From Xiphydria camelus (taxonomy: Eukaryota > Arthropoda > Insecta > Hymenoptera > Xiphydriidae): a stretch of 64,000 nt of DNA. Location: NCBI GenBank assembly GCA_963678675.1, contig OY783191.1, positions 10,316,995-10,380,994 on the forward strand. Direction: 5' to 3'. This document shows, piece by piece, positions 11,657 to 21,928 of this stretch. A program made the position numbers and the translations under genes. The stretch's first letter is position 1. Each line of letters begins with the position of its first letter. The notes under the pieces were generated by a model. The model was not told the DNA's origin. It saw only the letters and a list, made by a program, of their open reading frames with translations, and searched no databases.

Positions 11657-12354
11657 ACACGTTCAGTTCCAAACCAATTCGTCGCTGTCTGGGAACTCCC
11701 AATCTTCCTCTTCATTCGCGCTGTCCCAGTCTTCTGGAAAGCGCTGCCAGTAGATGGGCTCCCGGACTCAATCCTCGTAAGTCCTATCTGCCAGCTGCCG
11801 AGGCCAGTCCAGCCGCTGCCACTCCTCTGGAGTGTAGATGGAAATGTCCAAGCGCTCGAGGTAGGAGCGATCTGGTGGAGGTGGCTCGATGCGGTTCCTC
11901 CATTCATGTTCCTCTTCTCTCTGGGCTTGCTGGTACTCGTATTCTTCGAGAGCTTCATTGTATTCACCCCATATTACCTCCTGGAATCCCTCCATGACGA
12001 ACTCAGGTTCGTCCCAAGCTTCGTCATCCGGGTATTCCTGGGTGAAGAGTTCTCGGAGGTGGAAGACGTTCTCTTCGAAGTTCCATGTCCATTCCAGATA
12101 TTGTTGTATGATATGCTGGTGTACTTCTCTGGACGTTGGTTCGTATGGTAATTCCATTTCGATTCCTTGCTGTCTGATTGATCTCTTCAGAAGCGTTTCG
12201 GTTTTGTGACTGGCTTCTTTGCGCACTTCGTGAGGTTTTATACCTGGACGGGGTTTGGAATTTGAATTCGGATTTTGGAAGTCTGCTGCTTTTGATTTGG
12301 AATTTGGATTCTGACTTTGGAAGGATTTATTTAGGATCGGTTCGTTGATGTTTG
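11657..12354 (-). pseudogene. Acidic 3' ORF of gypsy element, one TGA
   Basis: A frame between pol and the 3' LTR is open from about 12354 (no ATG; a GTG lies at 12224-12226) down to a TGA at 11768-11770. Past that stop the same frame stays open and protein-like until a second stop near 11657. The N-terminal part is Asn/Ser/Lys-rich (SKSKAADFQNPNSNSKPRPG). The middle is strongly acidic and tryptophan-rich (YLEWTWNFEENVFHLREL, EEYEYQQAQREEEHEW). There is no signal peptide or membrane segment, so it does not look like an envelope protein. Lack of an ATG suggests expression by splicing or readthrough. Function unknown. Confidence 0.6.
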
Positions 12355-12745
12355 TTAATTACATAGCGTACGTATTACGTTCTATAATATGATATCGTGT
12401 GTAACGCATATCCATGGTACGATATTATCCGTCACTAATTTTATTATTTTACATATAAATATAATTCGTAAGAATCCTGCACTGGCTGTATGTGTGTGTA
12501 TCGAATGTTAATAAATTAGACTATATTTTATTCCACGTATTTTCAGCTATTTTATGAATTGTATTTTCGTCAAAAAAAAATTATGTATTGATATATATTT
12601 TTCTATAATATCTCTACCGGTCATGCTTCTTACAATGTTATTAATAATTGCTGATTTTTCTGTGGGGAACATAATATGATCTTTTAAGTTTTGTAATCTA
12701 TCTTTATTCTGATTTTTCTAAGTTCTTATGCAATTATAGAATATT
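12355..12745 (-). other. Non-coding gap inside gypsy element
   Basis: AT-rich spacer between pol and the 3' ORF. No motif recognised. Confidence 0.4.
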
Positions 12746-15700
12746 CTAATTGTTTTCTGGGGTTATGTGTGATATTCTTAATCTATTTATATGGACTATT
12801 TTTGTATTTTTCTTAATTCTAATTTTTACATTTGATTTATTTATAATTTCTAAGACTTCGTGTGGTCCTGTATATTGATCACCAAATTTTCCTGTTTTAA
12901 TTCCTTTTAATAAGAATACATAATCGCCTACTTTGAATGTTTGCGGGTTGATTTTTCTATCGTAATATTTTTTTGATTTGAATTTTGAACTTGTAAGTTT
13001 TTCTTTAGCTACTTCTTGAATATCATGTAATCTTGTTACTAGATCAATTAGATATCCATCGTATGTTTCCACTTGTTCATTGTCGCAAATAGGATCATTA
13101 GATGGTAATCTTGCTAATTGTCCAAAAACTAATTCAAACGGTGTATGATCAGTACCTTCATGTATGCTTGTGTTGTAAGCGAAAGTCGCGAGTTCCAACC
13201 AATCATCCCATTCTGCGTCTTTATTGACGAAATGTTTAAGATATTCTACTAGGACGTGGTGCGATCTTTCAAGTGATCCATTTGACTGTGGATGAAATGC
13301 AGTAGTTTTAAATTGTTTAATTCGAAATCGTTTTGCTAATCTTTTTAACAATCCACTCAAGAAATTTGCACCTTGATCGGTTAGAACTGCTTTTGGAGCA
13401 CCAAATATACATATAAATCGTTTTACAAAAGCATCTGCTATTATGGATGCTGTCGCGTTAGGTAATGGTATGGCAATACAATATTTTGTTAAATTATCTT
13501 GAATTGTTAAAATGTACTCGTTATTATTTTTTGATTTTGGCATAGGGCCAACTATATCCATTGAGATTTTATCAAAAGCTCGACCTGGCGTATCCGAAAT
13601 AATCATGGGGTTTTTTGTTTTAACTCTTTTCAATTTTTTTAATTGGCAACTTAAACATTGTTGAATGAATTTTTGAATATCTACTTTAAGATTTTCCCAA
13701 TAGTATTTTTGTCTAATTCTTTTATATGTTTTTGTAACACCTTTGTGACCTCCTATTGCTGAGGCATGGCCTTCTTCTATAATACTTTTTCTGTCTTTAA
13801 TAGGTGGATATTTAATTATTCCATGGCAAATTATTATTTGTGTTTGTGATCCTTGAAAAGCAATTTTGAATTGTGTTTTAATATCTATCCATGGAATTTT
13901 AAGGATTTCTTTTGTTTTTGCAATACTTAGTGACCGTAGTTTTAATTGGTCAGCTTTTTCACGTAAACTTTGAATTACATTAGTAATATTACTAAAAGTA
14001 GTTGTTAATAATTGTTTTTCGGTTCCTTCTATTGGTAATGCAATGTGAAAACAATGTCCTTTTTGTATTGCATTAGCAGATCCGACTTGAAGATTTTTAA
14101 ATTTAGGTAACTGATTTTTTTCTACGAGTGATCTTGAGCCTTCGTCTCGTGGATCACCGTTGTTTGTTATAAAATATGCATAATTATCTTTTCTCATCCA
14201 AATTTGATCTTTGCTTTCTGTAAAATTTGAATTTAATTGATTTACTTTTTCAACTTGGTGTAATGCCTTTGTATCATCCTTCTTATTTTCAATATCTTCG
14301 TCATTCGAAAATGATGAATCTAAACTATCCTCTGATGTGATTGATTCATTGTCAGAAATTATATTACCGTCCTCATCTATAGTTTGTATAAGGTCTAAGT
14401 CGTCTTTATTTTTATTTTGTATACTGTCAGGTTGTGGAACAGTTTCTTTTAGTTTTTTCTTCCTAATAGAATCTGTTTGTGTATTAGGAGATTTAGTGAT
14501 ATTAGATTTTTTTGCTTTGATTTGATTTTGAATTCTTTCGCTTCTTCGAAGATTTAAATCTTTTTGAACTATGTTAACATGTTCAAAATCAATAGGATTG
14601 GAATGGATTTGAGCTTCTACAGTAAATATTTCTGATGGAGATTCTAATAATTCTTCTTCTGTAAATGGTATACTATCTTTGTTTGTTCTTTCTAAATTTT
14701 CTTCGTTAAATGATATTTCCTGTTGTACAGTTAAAATTGGATTTCTGGATAAAGCGTCTGCATTTACGTTTGTTTTTCCTGCTTTATGTACTACATCGAA
14801 TTCATATTTTGCGAGTTTAACTCTCCAATTAGAAACACGGGAGCAAGGGTCTTTGGATCTTTGAAACCAAACTAACGGTTTATGATCCGTGACTAAAGTG
14901 AACTTCCGTCCGTACAGATATGGTCGAAAGTGAGTGACGCTATAGATTATCGCAAGAGCCTCCTTTTCGTAAGTATCGTATCTTCTTTCACAATCTGTCA
15001 ATACCCTTGAAGTATACGCGATAGGTCGGTCTTTTCCTATCGGTCCTTGCGATAAAATTCCGCCTATTGCATACCCTGAAGCATCTGTTGTAACTACAAA
15101 AGGTTTCGTAAAATCGGGATATTGTAATACCGGTGCTTCACATAATTTATCTTTTAGAATATCAAATGCCATTTGTTGTTCGTCTGTCCAATCAAAACTA
15201 CCTTCCTTTTTTAAGAGATTTGATAAAGGTTTAGCAATTTTAGAAAAATTTTCAATGAATCTTCTATAATAACCGGCTAATCCTAAGAATTGTCTAACAT
15301 TCTTTTGATTTTTGGGATTCGGAAAATTTTTAACAGCTTCTATTTTCTTTGGATCTGGTTTTACTCCATCTTCACTTATTATGTGGCCAAGATATGCAAC
15401 TTCTTTTCGTAGAAATTCGCATTTGTCAGGTTGTAAACTTAATTTTGCTGTTCGTAAACGTTCTATGAGTTTAATGAATTTTTCCCGATGTTCTTCTAAG
15501 GAATTAGCATAAATTACGATATCGTCGAGGTATACGAATAATTCAATTCCTTGTAAACCTGTTAGTACGCGATCCATTAGTCTTTGAAATGTTGCTGGAG
15601 CATTTTTTAATCCAAAAGGCATGCGATTAAATTCATAATGGCCATATGGTGTGGAAAATGCTGTTTTATGGCGATCTTTTTCGCTCATTTTTATTTGGTG

Positions 15701-17149
15701 GAAGCCTGAAGCTAAATCGAATACCGAAAAATACTTTGCTCTGCCTAACTGATCTAGTATATCCACGATATTAGGTAGCGGATAAGAATCTCCTATTGTT
15801 TTTTCGTTTAGGGATCTGAAATCTAATACTAGTCGATAACGCGGTTCATCTGAATCGACTTTTTTCTTTTTAGGAACTATCCAAACTGGTGTATTATAAG
15901 GTGATTGAGAAGGTTTTACTATTCCACCTTCTAATAATTCTTTGACTTGTTTATCGATTTCTTGTTTGTGAACTGGAGGAAATCTATATTGACGTTTATT
16001 AATTGGTAGCTCATCTAATGTTGGAATTTCATGTTTTAGTACGTCTGTTGCTTCTAAATAATCATCTTGTAAATGAAATCTATCCTCACTTATTTCGATT
16101 AAATATTCAACTTCTTTTCTCTCTTCTTCGTTTAAATGATCTAATCGTAATAATTCTTTTATTTCTTTTATTCTTTCCGTTTTTTTATTATGATTTATTT
16201 GCTGAGTATCTTTTGAATTATTAATAACATTTTCTGTTATTTTATTTACTTCTTCTATTCTATTAAGGTCTTTTAACGCGATACTGTGATCTGTCCGTTT
16301 ATTTGCCCTAGAATAGGTATTTTTTTCATTATTTATTTCTTCTATTCTTTTAAGGTCTTCTAACGCGATACTGCGATCTGTCCGTTGATTTGCCTCAGAA
16401 TAGATATTATAATTTGATTCATTTGATTTAATAATATTACTTTTGATTTCATTATTTAATTTTTCCTCGTACGCGTGTAATTCTAACGTCGGGATTATTA
16501 TTTCGATTTCTTCTTCAGTAGTATTAAATATTTTTAAATAAGCTTTACCGTTATTGTTTGATACCAACGTTTCACCGAGATATATTCCATCGCTTACTTT
16601 TAATCGCGGTATGTATCCTTCTTTTAAATTCGTAGGTTTTAATCGTATATAAATTGTTGAAATTGCCCTTGCCGGTACAACAACAGTTTCTGCAGTCTCG
16701 AAAGGGATATTATATCCTTTAATTTCCAAACAATTCCCTGCATAATTAATCTTAGCATCGTTATCTATAAAGAAATCTGAGCCTAGTATACCGTCTTGTT
16801 CGATCGGAAAATCATCCGGTACTAAATGAAAAAAGGTATTGCAACCTAAAACATTTATCGAAATTCGGCCTAAGGTCGTCACCTTGTGGGCTGTAATCCC
16901 GCTTAACTGGATGATTTCACTATGATCTACTAAATTTGAGGCACTATTAACTCTTTGCTTTAAAAGATTTGGGCCGGCTCCTGTATCAAGCATTAGGATT
17001 ACCGGGATACATAGATTAGCAGGGGCCACGCGAACTGTTGGAATGCGACATCCTTGACTGAGATTTATTGTTGATGAACGGACATTGGGTCTTGATTTTG
17101 TTGGACTGAGTGTATTGGACGCGTTTGAATATTTGATTTTGTTCCCCAT
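12746..17149 (-). CDS. pol: Ty3/gypsy Pol polyprotein, intact
   Basis: An uninterrupted 1467-codon frame. Domains in order: aspartic protease with LDTGAGPNLL (DTG at residues 55-57); a charged linker; reverse transcriptase with LVLDFRSLNEKT, MPFGLKNAPATFQRLMD and the catalytic YLDDIVIYA near residue 540; RNase H with TTDASGYAIGG (about 685) and TDHKPLVW (about 755); a long acidic linker; integrase with an HHCC finger (H..H..CLSC, about 1128-1165) and catalytic D (SMDIVGP, about 1197), D (LTDQGANF, about 1255) and E (NGSLERSHH, about 1293); then a GPY/F-type end (YTGPHEVL). The start overlaps the gag frame by 85 bp and lies in the -1 frame relative to it, which fits ribosomal frameshifting, though I see no classical slippery heptamer. 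The protein would copy and integrate the element. Confidence 0.95.
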   Translation of the reverse strand: MGNKIKYSNASNTLSPTKSRPNVRSSTINLSQGCRIPTVRVAPANLCIPVILMLDTGAGPNLLKQRVNSASNLVDHSEIIQLSGITAHKVTTLGRISINVLGCNTFFHLVPDDFPIEQDGILGSDFFIDNDAKINYAGNCLEIKGYNIPFETAETVVVPARAISTIYIRLKPTNLKEGYIPRLKVSDGIYLGETLVSNNNGKAYLKIFNTTEEEIEIIIPTLELHAYEEKLNNEIKSNIIKSNESNYNIYSEANQRTDRSIALEDLKRIEEINNEKNTYSRANKRTDHSIALKDLNRIEEVNKITENVINNSKDTQQINHNKKTERIKEIKELLRLDHLNEEERKEVEYLIEISEDRFHLQDDYLEATDVLKHEIPTLDELPINKRQYRFPPVHKQEIDKQVKELLEGGIVKPSQSPYNTPVWIVPKKKKVDSDEPRYRLVLDFRSLNEKTIGDSYPLPNIVDILDQLGRAKYFSVFDLASGFHQIKMSEKDRHKTAFSTPYGHYEFNRMPFGLKNAPATFQRLMDRVLTGLQGIELFVYLDDIVIYANSLEEHREKFIKLIERLRTAKLSLQPDKCEFLRKEVAYLGHIISEDGVKPDPKKIEAVKNFPNPKNQKNVRQFLGLAGYYRRFIENFSKIAKPLSNLLKKEGSFDWTDEQQMAFDILKDKLCEAPVLQYPDFTKPFVVTTDASGYAIGGILSQGPIGKDRPIAYTSRVLTDCERRYDTYEKEALAIIYSVTHFRPYLYGRKFTLVTDHKPLVWFQRSKDPCSRVSNWRVKLAKYEFDVVHKAGKTNVNADALSRNPILTVQQEISFNEENLERTNKDSIPFTEEELLESPSEIFTVEAQIHSNPIDFEHVNIVQKDLNLRRSERIQNQIKAKKSNITKSPNTQTDSIRKKKLKETVPQPDSIQNKNKDDLDLIQTIDEDGNIISDNESITSEDSLDSSFSNDEDIENKKDDTKALHQVEKVNQLNSNFTESKDQIWMRKDNYAYFITNNGDPRDEGSRSLVEKNQLPKFKNLQVGSANAIQKGHCFHIALPIEGTEKQLLTTTFSNITNVIQSLREKADQLKLRSLSIAKTKEILKIPWIDIKTQFKIAFQGSQTQIIICHGIIKYPPIKDRKSIIEEGHASAIGGHKGVTKTYKRIRQKYYWENLKVDIQKFIQQCLSCQLKKLKRVKTKNPMIISDTPGRAFDKISMDIVGPMPKSKNNNEYILTIQDNLTKYCIAIPLPNATASIIADAFVKRFICIFGAPKAVLTDQGANFLSGLLKRLAKRFRIKQFKTTAFHPQSNGSLERSHHVLVEYLKHFVNKDAEWDDWLELATFAYNTSIHEGTDHTPFELVFGQLARLPSNDPICDNEQVETYDGYLIDLVTRLHDIQEVAKEKLTSSKFKSKKYYDRKINPQTFKVGDYVFLLKGIKTGKFGDQYTGPHEVLEIINKSNVKIRIKKNTKIVHINRLRISHITPENN

Positions 17150-18658
17150 GCCGCGCCCTGTGAGGGGGAACTGTTGGGGTTTCCCGATTTTTGGACATCT
17201 TGTACATGTTGTGAATTATCTTTTTGTCTTTGGAAACATTTTTCTATGGTGTGATTAAATTTTCCGCAATAATCACATTTTATTTGAGGTCTATTCCCGT
17301 TATTAAAATTTCGATTTGAATTTTGGTTATTTATTATATTTCTGCAAACGGTTGCTTTATGGCCTGTTTTTCCGCAATATTGACACATATCTACATTTGA
17401 GAAATTCTTAAAGCGTTGACGACAGTTATCTGTAGTATGATTATTTCTTTTACATATTTGACAGAACATTTGCGTATTGATATTTTGGGATAGCAATCGA
17501 CAGTTGTTTGCTGTATGACCTTTTCGATTACATATTTGACAAGTTTGAATATTTCAGTTTGAACGATATTTATTTTCTGTGATCGCGATCTACAAACGTC
17601 CGCGGTGTGATTTCTTTTGTTGCAAATTTGACATTTGATAGTAGTTTCGGTTTTTCCTAAATTTTCTTTCGTATATAATTGACAGTGATCTGCTGAATGA
17701 CCTGCTACATTGCATATTTGACATTTAATGCTTTGGTTATTTTGATCATTTGAATTTTGTGGTCCTTTACCTCGCATTTGCTCTACGCGTGTTAAAGTTC
17801 GTTCAAGTTCTACTGCTTTAATTCGGGCGCTTTTAAGGTCTTCTACATTTCCCATATTACACCTTATGTCTGGATTTAAACCGCGAATAAAATATTTTAA
17901 TAAATCTTTATTTACTTCAGCTCCGAAATTTTCATCGATTTTACGATTTTATATTCTATGACCGTCAGTAATTCTTTTAGCTAATTCTCTGGCTCTATTT
18001 AGATAAGTTATAATATTCTCATTTTTGTATTTGCAAATGTCGCTTAATTCTCCGTAATATTGATGTACGGTTTTTTCTGGGGCGTAAATTTCTTCTAAAA
18101 ATGCTGTTAACTATTCTATTGTATTTAACGTTTGTCCAACACTACAGCGTTTCGCTTCACCAATTAATTTTGTAAGAATTAATTTAACTAAGTTAGATTC
18201 TGATTCTCGTGGTAACATATTTTTTGCTTCTTCGCATGCTTCGAGAAAATTGCCTAAAGGTATATTTTGGCCATTAAAACGAGGTACAATTTCTATAGCA
18301 GTTTTAAGGGAAATTTTCTGATTATTCGCCATTATTGTAGTTTGATTCGAATTATTTGATCTACTACTACTTGGGCGATTTACGTTTATTACTGGAGAGT
18401 GTTAAAATTTAATGTACGTGCAACTACTTCAGTTTGTTCTGTTAAATTTTCGTGTTCTTGGGGGAGAGTGGCTGTACTCTTTGGACTTTGTCCTTCTGAT
18501 ATGCTAATAATGCTCCCGCTGGAATCGCTGAGAATTCGAGGAGGAGTGTGGGTTACTTTAGGTTTACTTGTAATATTTAGAAATTGTACATTTGTTTTTT
18601 CTGTAATATTCTTTTTAGATCGAGTATTTTTGGAAGGATTGTCTTCAGAATCTGACAT
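17065..18658 (-). pseudogene. gag: Ty3/gypsy Gag, disrupted; six zinc knuckles
   Basis: Gag begins MSDSEDNPSKN at 18658 and runs to 17065. An apparent CT duplication near 18400 shifts the frame. A TAG (18111-18113) and a TAA (17949-17951) interrupt the capsid region, which starts around 'IVPRFNGQNIPLGNF'. Another shift occurs near 17560. Six CX2CX4HX4C knuckles are readable across frames: CQICNVAGHSADHC, CQICNKRNHTADVC, CQICNRKGHTANNC (in the frame changed by the last shift), CQICKRNNHTTDNC, CQYCGKTGHKATVC and CDYCGKFNHTIEKC. Retroviral and Ty3/gypsy Gags usually carry one or two. Gag packages the RNA; this copy cannot make a full protein without suppression. Confidence 0.9.
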
Positions 18659-18762
18659 AGTACTTAATCATTTTACGAAGAATTTTTTTTTTATTTTAAT
18701 TTAAAAATAAAGCAATTGATAGTTAGCTGTATTTAGATTCGACAGGTCAGTTCGGATAGCAC

Positions 18763-18881
18763 CTAGCTACTTTGGGAATTGAACCTAATATCCGGTACTC
18801 TTTGCGAGCAAATGATCGGAACCTTCCGTATAGTGGGAATCGAACCCACGATCTTTCTGACCAGACTCGGCCGATGCACCA
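18763..18881 (-). promoter_or_regulatory. Candidate primer-binding site and tRNA-like leader
   Basis: Beginning ten bases inside the 5' LTR, the minus strand reads TGGTGCATCGGCCGAGTC. TGG would pair with a tRNA 3' CCA end; I cannot name the tRNA. Next come two copies of a T-arm/B-box-like sequence: GTGGGTTCGATTCCCAC (18833-18849, perfect 5 bp stem) and a diverged version 62 bp further (18771-18789, GGTTCAATTCCC). GGCCGAGTCTGGTCAG resembles a tRNA D-arm. No complete cloverleaf can be formed, so these look like tRNA-derived pieces, not a tRNA gene. Confidence 0.45.
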
Positions 18882-18890
18882 AAAAGGCGT

Positions 18891-19021
18891 TGTCACGTCA
18901 TGGACAACTAGATTTACTACTAACTATCAATTCGGGGGAAACAATAGGGATCATCGATACAATCAACACATTTTATATCGCAAAAGAATATTCTGTTGCT
19001 ACTAACCTTTCTTTGACTTTC

Positions 19022-19077
<56 letters not shown>

Positions 19078-19876
19078 GGGTTGCCGTGTGGTCCTTGCTA
19101 GGAGAGGACTGGCTCTCTCTCTCTCTACTCTCTCCTTAGGGCTTTCCTTTTTCGATTACTTGCAAAGGACTGGGCGGCACGAATCACAACACCGATTGGT
19201 TAACGGATTTTATTTTTAAGCAACTAATGAACTTGATACAAAGCCACAAACACTGATCTGATTACAATCAAATTCGCACTGGAAACTCAACTAAATTTCT
19301 GCACTAAGATTCTGCTTAAATTCTGCTTAAATTCTGCGCTAAGATTCTGCACTAAAAACTTGCACTAATCTAATTGATACTGGAAGCTGTGCTAATATTC
19401 TGCACTCTCTGATTAGAGAGTCTCCTTTTATTTCATTTTCGCGGGGGTGGTTCCTATCCCTGTTCCGGTGGGGGCGACCAATGGTCAAGCTTGATTCTTC
19501 GTCCTAGGTGGGGTCCAGCTTGACGTTTTGCAAAGGGGGGGAAGAAGATGCCTTGATCTAGTTTTTGATGGCACGTGCATCGCTGAGGTCTTCGCGGAAC
19601 TTCCGGCCTCTCGCATCGATGACACGTCGTTATTGCGTCCCATAGAGTGTGATGAAGTTATGATCTGTTGAAGGCTCCTTGAAGTGTTTTGCTTTCCGTT
19701 TCGTTCGTCGCTGCGTAGGAGAGTGTTTGTTCCTGTTTGGGATTTGATCTGTCCGGGCTGTTACATGATTGCTTATCCTCTATCTCTCCATGAGAATTTA
19801 TTTATCGCTCGCTCGCACGCGCATACCTCTATTACTTCTATGAATACGGCTGCGTAGGAATTTTCAAGACGTAACA
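18891..19876 (-). repeat. 5' LTR of gypsy element
   Basis: Element-sense 5' LTR, 986 bp. The 28 bp excess over the other LTR is explained by a longer TC tract (about 19024-19076). The three substitutions noticed are at the bases matching 10479 (A/G), 10582 (G/C) and 11020 (C/T). It would hold the element's promoter. Confidence 0.95.
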
Positions 19877-19880
19877 ATGT

Positions 19881-21928
19881 ATCCGCATACAAAAGTAATC
19901 ATCCACCCAGACTACTTTTCCATCTCTTACTACAATAGTAGGGAAATGCAGAGGCGAGAATATGCACGTGACTGATGCGCGTTGCACGTCTTGTATTATT
20001 TCCCGATAGCGAGACGTCGAAGGGTAATAATAAATCGCTACCGCGCCGACACACCGCATCGCGCGAGAATGGTCTTAAATCCTTGGCTCTTACACCTGTA
20101 AGTAAGAGACCCACGAATACACGTGCTCGTGCGCGATGGATACGTATGTATGTATGCCTATCGTGCGTGCGCAAGGTTGTCCTTGCGGGATCGTCGACCT
20201 TTATACCAACGGGATTCCGTCGTCGGCTCTGCCTCCCGAGTCTTCCGACTTTATCGAGCGTCTACCGAGACTTTTCTCTTCGCCGACTTTAGCGTAAACG
20301 TTATCTAGCCCAATTGTCTGAACGCGGCTAAATATCGCGCGATAATATTTATTATTTATTGTTAGTAACTCTCTGTAGACATAAGTGGTAGTATTATGAG
20401 AGGTTTCTTGTATCTTGTGCAATGAAACACTTCTATGAAAGTAAATAGTTATTATTTCAATCTATTACACATATAAACATGTAAATTATAACGATATTCT
20501 GTCGTTATTCTCCTGAGACTTTCGGTGTAAACCAGCATTTTCGACAAGTCGTTGCCATAATACCCTATACAAGGGTTACTTGTCGTGATTGTGACAAAAA
20601 TGTAGCTGGCTTAGAATAACATGAATACACCTGGTCTTAGATTTATTAACAAATTTCTCTCATTAAAATATAACTTTACGAAAAGTCCCCGGCACTCCCC
20701 AAAATGAACAAATCATCAGTTACTGGGTTATGACACTGCAAAACGAAGAGCACGCGTGTTATAATTTGGTGATCTCTTTTACTGGAAACACCATAATTTG
20801 TAAGTGAAATAACTTTTATTTGAAAATGAAAATCTATTTAAATTCTCACTAACACCACTTGATGTTCATTATCTAAGAGATAGTCTCTGCCTGGAAGAGT
20901 ATGAGTAAAATATAGCGACATTTAGAATGCCATTCAATCTCAATTATCTCGTAACCTATTAGGTTTTGGTTCGAATTTGTAGTATACTTTTGTATAGATT
21001 ATACTTCGATCTACAAAACACTGCTATAGCAGTATGGGCTAAAAATTTATAAATACCATAAGGATGACCGTTTTAGAACGTTAAAACCGTACGGTAGATT
21101 TAATGTTAAAAGTGGCTTCAAAGAATATAACATTTTATGTAGAACAGTTATAAAGTAACGAAAAGTCCTTCTTAATATTGAAGATAATAGCTACAAGCAT
21201 ATTTACAATTGATTGAAAAGTTTGTGCAGGTACGACTTATACTAACCCATTGGATAACTTCGATGGAAACTTCTATCTTAGTGGAAAAGTTTTTCCTTCC
21301 ACAAAATGTAGCAAATCGTACGACATATTTTCGAAGACGACCAAGCTATATAAATTCTAGGCGCCCCAGCAAGTATTTGTGTATAGAAATATTCACCAAC
21401 GACCGGTACATCCTTATAGTTTTCTGCTTCTTACTAATGAGTTATAAGTGATCTGATAAAAATATTATCAAAGAAACCTTTTTTTAGCAATTTAGCGTGA
21501 TTTTGAACGTGACTGAAACGAGATTTCCGGTGACATAAATTTCCCCTACGAAAAGATCTTCCTAAGGTTCATCCTTTCGGTGGAAGCTTTAGCTCATGCT
21601 TCGTCTCAAACTCGATGTTAATTGGTTAAAATAGAGTTTAAAGCAGTCGAATCCAACCGCTTATTGTTAGTCGACCGAAATACCGGGCCTAAAAGTCATC
21701 ATTTTGTAATACTCGACGCAGCGAAACGACCGTCGGCGTCGGTAGAAAACAGTGTTGACGTCAGTCTTTATCGCTTTCCTATAACTTTCCTATTGAAAGT
21801 TCCTACCACTCGGCCGCTTATCAGTCTGAGGAACACTCGTGATGAAGGAGAGCGAAGTTTAGGCTTCGCTAGTGACGCCTATTCGCACGACCGACAGTGA
21901 CGTGGGTATGTAAGCATATACGAGTATA
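19881..21928. other. No gene seen; CpG-rich patch at 19950-20310
   Basis: The 19950-20310 stretch is GC- and CpG-rich and contains a good splice-donor-like site (CCT|GTAAGTAAG near 20097), but no open frame I can defend. The rest is AT-rich. Around 21727-21744 there is an 18 bp exact match (CGACCGTCGGCGTCGGTA) to the fold-back element at about 42437. Confidence 0.3.

Larger units (their letters stand above)
10222..19876 (-). mobile_element. Complete Ty3/gypsy LTR retrotransposon
   Basis: A 9655 bp element on the minus strand bounded by direct LTRs (10222-11179 and 18891-19876) and a 4 bp ATGT duplication (10218-10221 and 19877-19880). Order in its own sense: 5' LTR, candidate primer site, tRNA-like leader, gag, pol, acidic ORF, polypurine tract, 3' LTR. 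By eye the LTRs differ at only about three bases plus length changes in a TC microsatellite, so insertion is recent. Pol is open along its full length while gag carries several breaks, so this copy should not be self-sufficient. A sister copy with intact gag is likely elsewhere in the genome. Confidence 0.95.

Noticed and set aside
18833..18881. A tRNA gene in the gypsy leader
   Set aside because: A T-arm and a D-arm-like stretch are present but the anticodon arm and pairing acceptor stem are not; the distance is too short.
19837..20425. Several frames in the CpG-rich patch as host exons
   Set aside because: Overlapping frames on both strands with basic, low-information composition; one donor-like site is not enough.
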